From JALZKA01 sp963753385 (GTDB lineage: Bacteria; Actinomycetota; Thermoleophilia; Solirubrobacterales; 70-9): a stretch of 64,000 nt of DNA. Within the stretch, counting starts at the first letter, position 1, and each line of letters starts with the position of its first letter. The DNA lies in NCBI GenBank assembly GCA_963753385.1, contig CAVWCC010000008.1, positions 558,001 to 622,000 of the forward strand. The letters are read 5' to 3'. Below, in pieces: positions 23,574-31,342 of the stretch. A model generated the notes under the pieces. The model made no database searches, was not told the DNA's origin, and worked only from the letters and a program-made list of their open reading frames with translations. Made by a program: the position numbers and the translations under genes.

Positions 23574-25582
23574 GCGAGGAGCGCGGGGGCGAGGGGCTTC
23601 AGGCCCGGGCGCTGGGTGCGCCGCTCCTGTTCGCGGTCGCCTACTCGGCCGTCGGCTTCTCGCTCTACTTCTCGCTCGGGGTGGTGGCCGACCGGGGCCT
23701 CGGGTTGACGCCGCTGATCTTCCTTGCCGCCGGCCTCCTCTTCGTGCTCGCAACGCTCAGCTTTGCCGAGGGCGGCGCGATGTTCCTCGACCGCGGCGGC
23801 TCGGCGAACCTGGCGCGGCATGCGTTCAACGAGCTGATCGCGTTCATCGCGGCCTGGGCTCTCCTGATCGACTTCATCCTCGTGATCGCGCTGGCGGCGG
23901 TCTCGGCGCCGCACTACCTGTCGCCGATCTGGGACGGCTTCGCCGAGGGGACGGGCGAGGTACTGACGGCGGTGGGGATCGTGGTGGCGGTCGCGCTGAT
24001 CAACATCCGTGGCTGGCTCGGCCTTCGGCGTCAGGGGCTCCTGGTGGCCCTGGCGATCGGGGACCTGGCGGTGCAGGTGTTGTTGATCGTGGTCGGGGTG
24101 GCGGTCGTGTTCGAGCCCGCGGCGCTGACCGAGAACCTCGATCTGTTCACCTCGCCGTCGCTCGAGGACGCGATCTACGCGCTGGTGATCGCCACCGTCG
24201 CGTTTGCCGGGATCGAGGCCGCGGCGGATCTCGCTCCCGATCTCGAATGGGATGCGCCGTCGCTGCGGCGGTCGGTGACTGCGGGGGCGACGCTGCTACC
24301 GATTCTCTACGCGGGCGTCGCGGCGGTCGCGCTGATGGCGGTCCCGGTGGTGATCGGCCCTAACGGGCCGGAGACCGCGCTCGGCGGCGCGTATATCGAG
24401 GATCCGGTGCTGGGGGTCGCCAGGAACTTCGACCCGCAGTGGGTGTCGGACGCGATGCAGGTGGCTGTCGTCGCGGTCGCTCCCGCGGTGCTGATCTGGG
24501 CGGCGTCGACCGCCATGCTGGGCCTATCGCGGCACGTCTACGCGCTCGCGACGAATCGGCAAATCCCGAGTTGGCTGGGCAAGCTGGGGCGGCGGCAAGG
24601 GACGCCACATGTCGCGATCCTGGCCGCGGCGGCGATCGCGATCGGGCTTGTGATCCCGGGCGACATCGAGATGCTGGCCGGGATCTACGCCTTCGGGGCG
24701 ACGCTGTCGATCGCCATCGCCCACGCCGCGGTCTTGAGGATGCGCAGGACGCGCCCTCACGACCCGCGGCCGTTCCGGGTGCCGTTCGACTTTCGGGTGG
24801 GCGGGATCGACGTCCCGATTCCGGCGGTGATCGGGTTCGTCCTGACCGGGCTCGCCTGGATCAGCGTGCTGGCGTTCCACGACGAGGCGCGGTGGGTCGG
24901 CGGGGGCTGGATGGTGTTCGGGCTGGTCGCCTATGTGATCTATCGGAAGGGGTTCGAGCAGACCACGCTGACGAAGCGGGTGGAGGTCCCGGCGGAGGCG
25001 CTCACCAAGCAGCGGTTGGAGGCCGAGTACGAGGACATCCTGGTGCCGATCTTCGGGAGCGAGCTCGATGACGACATCGTGAGCACAGCCGGGAGGCTCG
25101 CGGACGCGGCCCTCCAGCCGGGCGAGCGCCAGCCGCGGCTGCGGATCGTCTACGTGATCGAGCGGCCGCTCACGGTGCCGCTCACAGCGCCGATTCCGCG
25201 CGAGATGCTGGAGGCGGCGGACAGGGCGATCGACCGCGCGAAGGCGGTGGCGGGCGAGTACGAGACGGTCGAAGTGCAGGAGATGGTGGTGAAGGCACGC
25301 AGCCAGGGGGCGGGGATCGTCCAGGCCGCCCGCGACACGGATGCTGAGGTGATCGTGATGGGGGCCGAGCCGCCGACCAGGATCCGCGGCGGGGCGATCC
25401 TGGGCGGCATCGGCGGGCATCGCCCGGCGGAGATCGGGCCGGTGACGGAGTACGTCCTGAACAAGGCGCCCGCGCGTGTGCTCGTCACCGCGCCGGTCGG
25501 CCCGGAGGCCGCAGCGCCGGATGGCGCCGAGGGCTCGCTGGAGCCGGTTGGCGAGCCGGCGCCCGGCGAGGAGCCGGCCTAG
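23570..25582 (+). CDS. APC-superfamily permease with C-terminal Usp-like domain (second of two)
   Basis: This encodes 670 residues from the ATG overlapping the microprotein stop. It is a paralogue of the upstream permease: helix 1 reads AYSAVGFSLYFSLGVVADRG, the helix 6 region FAGIEAAADLAPDLE replaces the polar TISNMAEEA of the first copy, and the cytosolic Usp-like domain starts at about residue 485 (YEDILVPIFGSELDDD), with the ATP-motif-like GGIGGHRPAEIGPVTE near its end. The differences in helix 6 may mean a different substrate or ion. A Pro/Glu/Ala-rich tail follows. Confidence 0.87.
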   Translation: MSEERGGEGLQARALGAPLLFAVAYSAVGFSLYFSLGVVADRGLGLTPLIFLAAGLLFVLATLSFAEGGAMFLDRGGSANLARHAFNELIAFIAAWALLIDFILVIALAAVSAPHYLSPIWDGFAEGTGEVLTAVGIVVAVALINIRGWLGLRRQGLLVALAIGDLAVQVLLIVVGVAVVFEPAALTENLDLFTSPSLEDAIYALVIATVAFAGIEAAADLAPDLEWDAPSLRRSVTAGATLLPILYAGVAAVALMAVPVVIGPNGPETALGGAYIEDPVLGVARNFDPQWVSDAMQVAVVAVAPAVLIWAASTAMLGLSRHVYALATNRQIPSWLGKLGRRQGTPHVAILAAAAIAIGLVIPGDIEMLAGIYAFGATLSIAIAHAAVLRMRRTRPHDPRPFRVPFDFRVGGIDVPIPAVIGFVLTGLAWISVLAFHDEARWVGGGWMVFGLVAYVIYRKGFEQTTLTKRVEVPAEALTKQRLEAEYEDILVPIFGSELDDDIVSTAGRLADAALQPGERQPRLRIVYVIERPLTVPLTAPIPREMLEAADRAIDRAKAVAGEYETVEVQEMVVKARSQGAGIVQAARDTDAEVIVMGAEPPTRIRGGAILGGIGGHRPAEIGPVTEYVLNKAPARVLVTAPVGPEAAAPDGAEGSLEPVGEPAPGEEPA

Positions 25583-25959
25583 CGCTTCAACTCCTGGACG
25601 CTCCACATGTTCCCGTCGGGGTCGCTGAAGAACAGGAAGCGCGAGCCCGGGACACCCTCGGGTCCGAGTTGTTGGACGTCGCCAACCGGCACGCCGCGCT
25701 CGCCCATCTCCGCTTTGATGGCGTCGATGTCGTCGACGACGAGCTGAACGCCCTTGACCGATCCCGGATCGCCAAGCGGCATGCCCTCGCCGATCACGAC
25801 CGAGCAGGCGGATCCGGGCGGCGTCATCTGAACGACGCGCATCGTCTCGTTCGGGCGGTTGTCGTGGTCGAGGTTGAAGCCGACCTTCTGCGTGTAGAAG
25901 TCAATCGCCGCGTCGACGTCCGAAACGGGAATCGGGACGACCTCGAGCTTCATGTCCAT
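25579..25959 (-). CDS. VOC-family (glyoxalase/bleomycin resistance-like) protein
   Basis: This encodes 126 residues from the ATG at 25959, preceded by GAAAGGACC on the minus strand. It has paired beta-alpha-beta-beta-beta modules: VVPIPVSDVDAAIDFYTQKVGF starts the first, VQLVVDDIDAIKAEM the second, and FFSDPDGNMWSVQE ends it. It lacks one of the expected metal ligands (there is Pro-Val instead of a leading His), so metal-dependent lyase activity is doubtful; it may bind a small molecule. It overlaps the stop of the permease gene convergently. Confidence 0.82.
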   Translation of the reverse strand: MDMKLEVVPIPVSDVDAAIDFYTQKVGFNLDHDNRPNETMRVVQMTPPGSACSVVIGEGMPLGDPGSVKGVQLVVDDIDAIKAEMGERGVPVGDVQQLGPEGVPGSRFLFFSDPDGNMWSVQELKR

Positions 25960-26019
25960 GCTGGTCCTTTCGGGGTTGGGGAAGGGCTGGCCGCACGCTA
26001 CCGGGGACACGGCCGTGGG

Positions 26020-26025
26020 TAGAGT
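26020..26025 (+). promoter_or_regulatory. Candidate -10 element (TAGAGT) for the RCK operon
   Basis: TANNNT hexamer ending nine bases before the ATG at 26035. Confidence 0.4.
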
Positions 26026-26034
26026 CTCGGCCGC

Positions 26035-26517
26035 ATGTTCATCCTGATCGTCGGATGCGGACGGGTGGGATCGTCGCTCGCGCGCACGATGCTGCGCGAG
26101 GGGCACGAGATCTCGTGCCTGGACGAGGACCCGGAGGCGCACGCGCGGCTCGAGATCGGGCTCGAGAAGCCGTGGGAGGACATGGGCGGCCAGTTCACAG
26201 TCGGCACGGCACTGGAGATCGAGGCGCTGCGAGCCGCGGGGATCGAGCGCGCGGACGCGTTCGTCGCCTCCACGGACGGCGACAATACGAACATCGTGAT
26301 CGCGCAGATCGCGAAGCGCCGGTTCAACGTGCCGACGGTGATCGCCCGAGTCTTGGATCCGCTGCGGGCGGAGTGGTACGAGCGGCAGGGCGTGCACACG
26401 ATCTGCCCGACACGGGTGGCGATCGAGATGCTCGAGGGCGAGGTACGCGACGCCGCGCGGCGCGCGGCGGGCGGGGCGGCCGCCGGGCCTGCCGACCACG
26501 AGCACGACGAGGCATAG
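26035..26517 (+). CDS. TrkA/RCK_N-domain protein (CeoB-like)
   Basis: This encodes 160 residues. Residues 1-125 are a single RCK_N Rossmann domain with the NAD-binding motif VGCGRVGSSLA, the acidic ribose-binding CLDEDPEAH, and AFVASTDGDNTNIVIAQIA. No RCK_C domain follows; the tail is Ala/Gly-rich with HEHDEA. In mycobacteria the ceoB-ceoC pair next to an APC permease (Rv2690c-Rv2692) has the same order. It probably gates or regulates a potassium transporter in response to nucleotides. It ends three bases before the second RCK gene. Confidence 0.88.
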   Translation: MFILIVGCGRVGSSLARTMLREGHEISCLDEDPEAHARLEIGLEKPWEDMGGQFTVGTALEIEALRAAGIERADAFVASTDGDNTNIVIAQIAKRRFNVPTVIARVLDPLRAEWYERQGVHTICPTRVAIEMLEGEVRDAARRAAGGAAAGPADHEHDEA

Positions 26518-26520
26518 GGC

Positions 26521-27201
26521 GTGCCTGACCGCATGTACGTGATCGTTGTGGGCGCCGGCAAGGTGGGCTGGAACTTGACGCGCGAGCTCCTCGAGAAGGG
26601 TCACGAGGTGACGCTGATCGAGAATGACCGGGAGCGCTACTCGACGGTCGAGCAGGAGCTCGAGCACAACATCCAGTACGGCGATGCCTCGGAGCTCTGG
26701 GTCCTGGAGCGCGCTGGGATCTCACGCGCGGACATGGTGATCGCGGTGACCGGCGACGACGAGGACAACATGCTGATCTGCCAGGTCGCCAAGGAGAAGT
26801 ACATGGTCGACCGGATCATCGCCCGCGTGAACAACCCGCGGAACCTGGAGCACTTCGAGCTGCTTGGGATCAGGCCGGTGGTCTCGGCCACGGATTTGAT
26901 CCTGCGCCTGATCGAGCACGAGGTGCCGGAGTACGGGCTCGTGCACCTGCTCGACCTGCCGGAGCAACGGCTGGAGATCATCGAGATGCTCCTGCCCGAG
27001 GACTCGAGGGCGGCCGGCCAGAGGGTGGGCGACCTGCAGATGCCGGAGGGCACGCTGCTGATCTCCGTGCTGCGCGGGGACGAGGGCTTCGTGCCGGTTG
27101 CGGACACCGTGCTCGAGGCGGGGGACGAGATCCTCGCGGTGCTCGACCCGAACGTCGAGGAGGACCTGACCGCGTTCTTCGGCCCCCAATCCGAATCGTG
27201 A
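26521..27201 (+). CDS. TrkA-type protein with RCK_N and RCK_C domains (CeoC-like)
   Basis: This encodes 226 residues from a GTG. The RCK_N domain has VVGAGKVGWNLTRELLEKGH and AVTGDDEDNMLICQVAKEK; the RCK_C domain covers about residues 140-220 (LEIIEMLLPEDS to the tail), a fold that can bind c-di-AMP or metal ions in other bacteria. Together with the 160-residue protein it probably forms the cytosolic gating ring of a potassium transporter. No TrkH/KtrB channel gene is nearby; the APC-Usp permeases upstream are the candidate membrane partners. Confidence 0.9.
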   Translation: MPDRMYVIVVGAGKVGWNLTRELLEKGHEVTLIENDRERYSTVEQELEHNIQYGDASELWVLERAGISRADMVIAVTGDDEDNMLICQVAKEKYMVDRIIARVNNPRNLEHFELLGIRPVVSATDLILRLIEHEVPEYGLVHLLDLPEQRLEIIEMLLPEDSRAAGQRVGDLQMPEGTLLISVLRGDEGFVPVADTVLEAGDEILAVLDPNVEEDLTAFFGPQSES

Positions 27202-28436
27202 GGGAGGTCGATTTCCTGCTCGTCGGGGGCGGGATGGGGTCCGCGTACTGCGCGTCGGAGCTTCGCCGGCGCGGGGCCGACGGGTCGGTCCTGTTGGTCG
27301 GGCGTGAGCAGGAGCCGCCGTACGAGCGACCGCCGCTCTCCAAGGAATACCTGCGCGGCGAGGCGAAGCGCGAGGACGCGATCGTGAACCCGCGCGAGTG
27401 GTACGAGGAGAACGAGGTCGAGCTGCTTACCGGCAAGAACGTGATGTCGCTCGATGTCGGCGACCGGGTGGCGAAGCTGCAGGGCGGGGAGGAGGTGCGG
27501 TTCGGCAAGGCGCTGCTCGCCACCGGCGCGGTGGTGAACATCCTGCGCGTCGACGGCTGCGACTTGGACGGCATCCACTACCTGCGCGCGTTCGGCAACT
27601 CCGACTCGATCCGCGATGACACGGATGGGGTCGAGCACGTGGTGATGATCGGTGGCAGCTACATCGGGTGCGAGGTGGCGGCGTCGCTCGTTGCTCGGGG
27701 GAAGAAGTGCACCGTCGTGATGCTGGAGGAGGTGGCGCTCTCGACCGGCTTCGGCGAGGAGGCGGGCCGGTACTTCCAGGACGTGATGGAGGAGCACGGG
27801 ATCGAGTTCGTGGGCGGCGACGCGCTGGGGGTGTTCGAGGGCGACGAGCGGGTTCAGCGGGTGGTGACCGAGAGCGGACGCGAGATCGAGTGCGACGCGG
27901 TCGTGGTCGGCGCCGGGGTGCGGCCGGACGTGATGCTCGCGGAGAAGGCGGAGCTCGAGGTCGGGAACGGGATCGTGTGCGACTCGCGGCTTCAGTCGTC
28001 CGTGGAGGGGATCTACGCGGCTGGCGATGTCTGCTCGTACGACAGCGTGATCCACGGGCGCCGGCTGCGGGTCGAGCACTGGGACGTGGCGCTCCAGCAG
28101 GGCAAGTACGTGGGCGGTGCGATGCTGGGGGAGGAGGAGCCGTACAGGGTTGTTCCGTACTTCTTCAGCGATCTCGCGGACTGGGCGAGCCTGGAATACG
28201 TCGGCCCGGCGGAGAACTGGGACGAGGTCGTGTTCCGCGGCGACCGCGACTCAGGCGAGTTCTCGGCGTGGTACCTGAAGGACGGGAAGGTGGCGGGCGC
28301 GCTGTCCGTCGAGCGCTCGGAGGACCTGGTCAAAGCACGCGAGCTGATCGAGAGTGGGGCGGACATCTCGGCCCAACGCGACGCCCTCGCGGACCCTGAC
28401 TCTGACCTCGAGTCCATCGGCACCTCAGAGAGTTAG
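27198..28436 (+). CDS. FAD-dependent pyridine nucleotide-disulfide oxidoreductase (ferredoxin reductase/AIF-like)
   Basis: This encodes 412 residues from a GTG overlapping the RCK stop (GTGA). The FAD site starts DFLLVGGGMGSAYCASEL, followed by the family hallmark PYERPPLSKEYLRGE, the NAD-binding MIGGSYIGCEVAASLVARG, and the second FAD motif GIYAAGDVCSYDS. A C-terminal reductase domain (from about residue 310) follows. It lacks a redox-active CxxxxC, so it is of the ferredoxin/rubredoxin-reductase or AIF kind. Coupling to NAD-binding RCK proteins is unusual. The acceptor is not encoded nearby. Confidence 0.9.
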   Translation: MREVDFLLVGGGMGSAYCASELRRRGADGSVLLVGREQEPPYERPPLSKEYLRGEAKREDAIVNPREWYEENEVELLTGKNVMSLDVGDRVAKLQGGEEVRFGKALLATGAVVNILRVDGCDLDGIHYLRAFGNSDSIRDDTDGVEHVVMIGGSYIGCEVAASLVARGKKCTVVMLEEVALSTGFGEEAGRYFQDVMEEHGIEFVGGDALGVFEGDERVQRVVTESGREIECDAVVVGAGVRPDVMLAEKAELEVGNGIVCDSRLQSSVEGIYAAGDVCSYDSVIHGRRLRVEHWDVALQQGKYVGGAMLGEEEPYRVVPYFFSDLADWASLEYVGPAENWDEVVFRGDRDSGEFSAWYLKDGKVAGALSVERSEDLVKARELIESGADISAQRDALADPDSDLESIGTSES

Positions 28437-28462
28437 CTCGACGCTATCTTTGCCGTGCACCT

Positions 28463-28534
28463 TGGGGATTGGTGTAATTGGCAGCACGCGAGTTTCTGGT
28501 ATTCGAAGTCGGGGTTCAAGTCCCTGATCCCCAG
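28463..28534 (+). tRNA. tRNA-Gln (anticodon CUG)
   Basis: A full cloverleaf fits: acceptor TGGGGAT with ATCCCCA, D stem GTGT/GCAC, anticodon stem CGAGT/ATTCG with loop TTCTGGT (anticodon CTG, codon CAG), and T stem CGGGG/CCCTG with loop TTCAAGT. The discriminator base is G and CCA is not encoded. A TATCTT hexamer at 28445-28450 may be its -10 element. Confidence 0.93.
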
Positions 28535-28547
28535 TTCCGAGCGATCC

Positions 28548-28679
28548 CGGTCGCTGTTAGCCGCGGAATCCGCGGGTTTCAGCGACCGCTTTGCGTTGGC
28601 GACCATTGCTCCGCACGAACTCGTGCGGAAAGACACAGGTTTCCCGGAGGAAATCGCGAGGTAGCAGGGAAAGATCCCT
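28548..28679 (+). other. Three tandem stem-loops after tRNA-Gln, unexplained structured region
   Basis: Between the tRNA and the gene at 28699 are: a large stem-loop 28548-28588 (CGGTCGCTG/CAGCGACCG, internal loop, then CCGCGG/CCGCGG closing on AAT); a perfect hairpin 28610-28629 (TCCGCACGA/TCGTGCGGA, two-base loop); and AGGGA/TCCCT at 28666-28679. The first may terminate or process the tRNA transcript. The other two could be the structured leader of the downstream gene. It does not match a riboswitch consensus I know. Confidence 0.55.
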
Positions 28680-28698
28680 TGTTAGCTTGGGCGTATAG

Positions 28699-29394
28699 AT
28701 GGAAATGGACATCTACATGCGCCGGCGCCTCGTGGCGCTGGGAGGCCTCGTCGCCTTTTTCATCATCTTCGTCCTGCTCGTCAGGAGCTGCGGCGACGAC
28801 GAGCCGACGGCGACGACGACCACGGCTGGCGCGACCGGCACCCAGGGCGCCGTCGCCCTGACCCTCGACGAGTACATCGTCGAAGCCGACAACATCTGCG
28901 GCCCCGCGAACCGCCAGGTCGGAGCCCTCGACCCGACGAGCGCGAACGCGACCCAGGACGAGTTCCGCATCACCAAGGCCGAGCTCCAGCAGCTCCAGGC
29001 ACTCGAGCTGGACCAGGCTGACAGACAGGTCTCGCAGTTCCTCGACCTCCTCGGACAGGTCGTCGCAGCCCTTCGGGCCAGGTCCGTCGCCCTCGACCGC
29101 AACGACACCGTGACCGCAGACGAGGCTCAGGTCGACATCGACACCGCCGAGGCCGAGGCACGAGCGCTCGGCGAGCAGATCGGCTTCGCCGAGTGCGGCC
29201 AGTTCCTCGACGCAGGCCAGGCGCCCTCGGGCGCAGGCGGAACCGCCGGCACCGACACGACGGGCACCGACACCGGCGGCGTCGCGCCGACCGACACCGG
29301 AACGGTGACAACGCCGCCGGCGGACACCACGACCCCGCCCGCGGACACGACCACACCACCACCCGCCGACGACTCCGGCGGCATTACCCCGTAG
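28699..29394 (+). CDS. Membrane-anchored secreted protein with Thr/Pro-rich tail
   Basis: This encodes up to 231 residues. A basic start (MRRRLVAL) and a hydrophobic helix (GGLVAFFIIFVLLVRSC) form a signal anchor, and the Cys could be a lipidation site. A Thr-rich linker precedes a helical domain of about 130 residues with two cysteines (NICGP and AECGQ) that probably pair. The last 60 residues are low-complexity Thr/Pro/Asp repeats (TTPPADTT). Starts at 28699, 28705 or 28717 are all possible; the third begins directly at the basic segment. It has the look of an extracytoplasmic cell-wall protein, function unknown. Confidence 0.75.
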   Translation: MEMDIYMRRRLVALGGLVAFFIIFVLLVRSCGDDEPTATTTTAGATGTQGAVALTLDEYIVEADNICGPANRQVGALDPTSANATQDEFRITKAELQQLQALELDQADRQVSQFLDLLGQVVAALRARSVALDRNDTVTADEAQVDIDTAEAEARALGEQIGFAECGQFLDAGQAPSGAGGTAGTDTTGTDTGGVAPTDTGTVTTPPADTTTPPADTTTPPPADDSGGITP

Positions 29395-29401
29395 CCGCTT
29401 C

Positions 29402-31342
29402 TCACGCAGCGAGCTCGGCCCAGGCCCCGTAGAGCCGCGCGTACGCGCCCTCGGCGGCTAGCAACTCCTCGTGCGTGCCCGTCTCGACGATCTGACCGTG
29501 CTCGAGCACCACGATCTTGCCCGCCCGCCTGATGGTCGAGAGCCGGTGCGCGATCACGATTGCCGTTCGCCCATGGAGCAGCCGCCCGAGCGCCTCCTCG
29601 ATCACCCGCTCGGTCCGCACGTCCACGTTCGACGTCGCCTCGTCGAGGATCAGGATCCGCGGCTCCGCAAGCAGCGCCCGCGCGAATGACACGAGCTGCC
29701 GCTGGCCGGCCGACAGCTGCACGCCGCGCTCGCCGATCTCCGTCTCGATCCCGTTTGGAAGCCGCTCGATGAACGGCTCGGCACCGACTGCCCGCACCGC
29801 CGCCTCGATCTCTTCGAGCTGCGCGTCCGGCCGGCCGAACGCTACGTTCTCGCGGATCGTGCCCGAGAACAGGAACCCCTCCTGCGGCACGATCCCGAGC
29901 TGGCTGCGAAGCGCGCTGGAATCCAGGTCCCGAAGGTCTTGTCCATCGACCAGCACTCGGCCGCGTTGCGGGTCGTAGAACCGCGCCACCAGCTTCGCCA
30001 TCGTCGATTTGCCGGCGCCCGTCTCGCCAACCAGCGCCACCGTCTGCCCGGCCGGGATCGTCAGATCGATCCCCCGCATGGCCCACTCGTCGCTTTCCGC
30101 CACATCCCGGGCATCGCCGCCGCCCGCGTACGAGAACCACACATCGTCGAGCTCGATCTCGCCCCGGATCTGCCCCGGATCGATCGCGTCCGGCTTGTCG
30201 ACCATGTCCGGCCGCGTGTCGAGCAGGTCGAAGATCTTGTCGAGCGCCGCCATCCCCTGCTGGTAGGTCGTATAGAGCTGCGAGATCTGCTGGATCGGGT
30301 CGAAGAACGCATTCAGATAGCCCACGAACGCGACGACCACGCCGATCTCCACATCTCCGGAGATCGCCCGGTAACCCCCGAACAGCAGAATCGCGCCCGT
30401 GCCGATCGCCGACAGCAGCTCGACCGCCGGGAAGTACGCAGCGTTGAGGTAGACCGTCTTCATGTTCACCTGACGGTTCTCCTCGTTCAGGTCGGTCATC
30501 CGCTCGACGTGACGGCGCTCCTGGCCGAACGTCCGCACAACGCGCACCCCCGAGAGCGTCTCCTGCAGGTAGGCGGTGATGTTCGCGATCTTCTCCCGAG
30601 TCGCTCGGTACGCGCCCGCGGACGCTATGCGGAAAATCAGGCTCGCCACCATCAGCAGCGGGAACGTCAGGAAGACGACCAGCGCCATCGGCACGTCGAG
30701 CACCAGCAGGATCACGATCACGCCCAGCAGCGTGAGGGTCGACTGGAACAGGGTCACCACGCCGTCGGTAACGAGCGTGTCCAGAGCCTGCACGTCGTTC
30801 GTCAGCCGCGAGATCAGCACCCCCGCCTTCCGCCGCGTAAAGAACCCGATCGACATCGACTGCAGGTGCTGGTAGATCCGCATCCGCAGGTCCTGAAGCG
30901 CGCGCTGGCCCACCCAGCCGACCAGGTACGTCTGGGCGTAGCTCGCGGCCCAGAAGAGCACGGCTGAGATCAGGAACACGACCACGATCCGAGTCAACGC
31001 CGCGTCGTCCTGCGGAATGATCCCGTCGTCGATCGCCGCTCCAGCGAGGTACGGAGGTGCCAGGCCGGCTGCGGTCGCCACGACCAGTGCACCCATCATC
31101 AACCAGACCTGCTTGCGGTAGGGCCGCAGCAACCCGAGCATCCACCGCACCTTGCGCGCCCGCTGGTCCTCGCCCCGAATCAGCCGCCAGATGTCGCGGA
31201 ACATCAGGACTGTGCCGGCGAGCCGGCCCGGCTGGTTCGCCTGGTCCTCGGTCTCCACCGCGACGTCCGATCCCTGCGTTTCGGGATCGCGCTCGGTGAC
31301 CGGATCGTCCGCGTCGCGCCGTTCCTTGCGTCCCCCGCTCAC
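29402..31342 (-). CDS. ABC multidrug/lipid exporter half-transporter, second subunit
   Basis: This encodes 646 residues: a charged N-terminal extension of about 85 residues, a six-helix ABC_membrane domain, then an ATPase domain with Walker A LVGETGAGKSTMAKL, signature QLSAGQRQLVSFARALL, Walker B ILILDEATSNVDVRTE and the H-loop AHRLST. The signature reads LSAGQ in place of the usual LSGGQ. The catalytic Glu after Walker B is present. The GTG start overlaps the upstream ABC gene stop (GTGA), so the two form a heterodimeric exporter of the BmrCD/TM287-288 type. Confidence 0.92.
   Translation of the reverse strand: MSGGRKERRDADDPVTERDPETQGSDVAVETEDQANQPGRLAGTVLMFRDIWRLIRGEDQRARKVRWMLGLLRPYRKQVWLMMGALVVATAAGLAPPYLAGAAIDDGIIPQDDAALTRIVVVFLISAVLFWAASYAQTYLVGWVGQRALQDLRMRIYQHLQSMSIGFFTRRKAGVLISRLTNDVQALDTLVTDGVVTLFQSTLTLLGVIVILLVLDVPMALVVFLTFPLLMVASLIFRIASAGAYRATREKIANITAYLQETLSGVRVVRTFGQERRHVERMTDLNEENRQVNMKTVYLNAAYFPAVELLSAIGTGAILLFGGYRAISGDVEIGVVVAFVGYLNAFFDPIQQISQLYTTYQQGMAALDKIFDLLDTRPDMVDKPDAIDPGQIRGEIELDDVWFSYAGGGDARDVAESDEWAMRGIDLTIPAGQTVALVGETGAGKSTMAKLVARFYDPQRGRVLVDGQDLRDLDSSALRSQLGIVPQEGFLFSGTIRENVAFGRPDAQLEEIEAAVRAVGAEPFIERLPNGIETEIGERGVQLSAGQRQLVSFARALLAEPRILILDEATSNVDVRTERVIEEALGRLLHGRTAIVIAHRLSTIRRAGKIVVLEHGQIVETGTHEELLAAEGAYARLYGAWAELAA

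Noticed and set aside
28535..28698. A c-di-AMP (ydaO) or c-di-GMP riboswitch, tempting because of the nearby APC-Usp and RCK genes
   Set aside because: The hairpins are real but the conserved ydaO and GEMM core sequences are missing, and the region lies downstream of the permease cluster, not before it.
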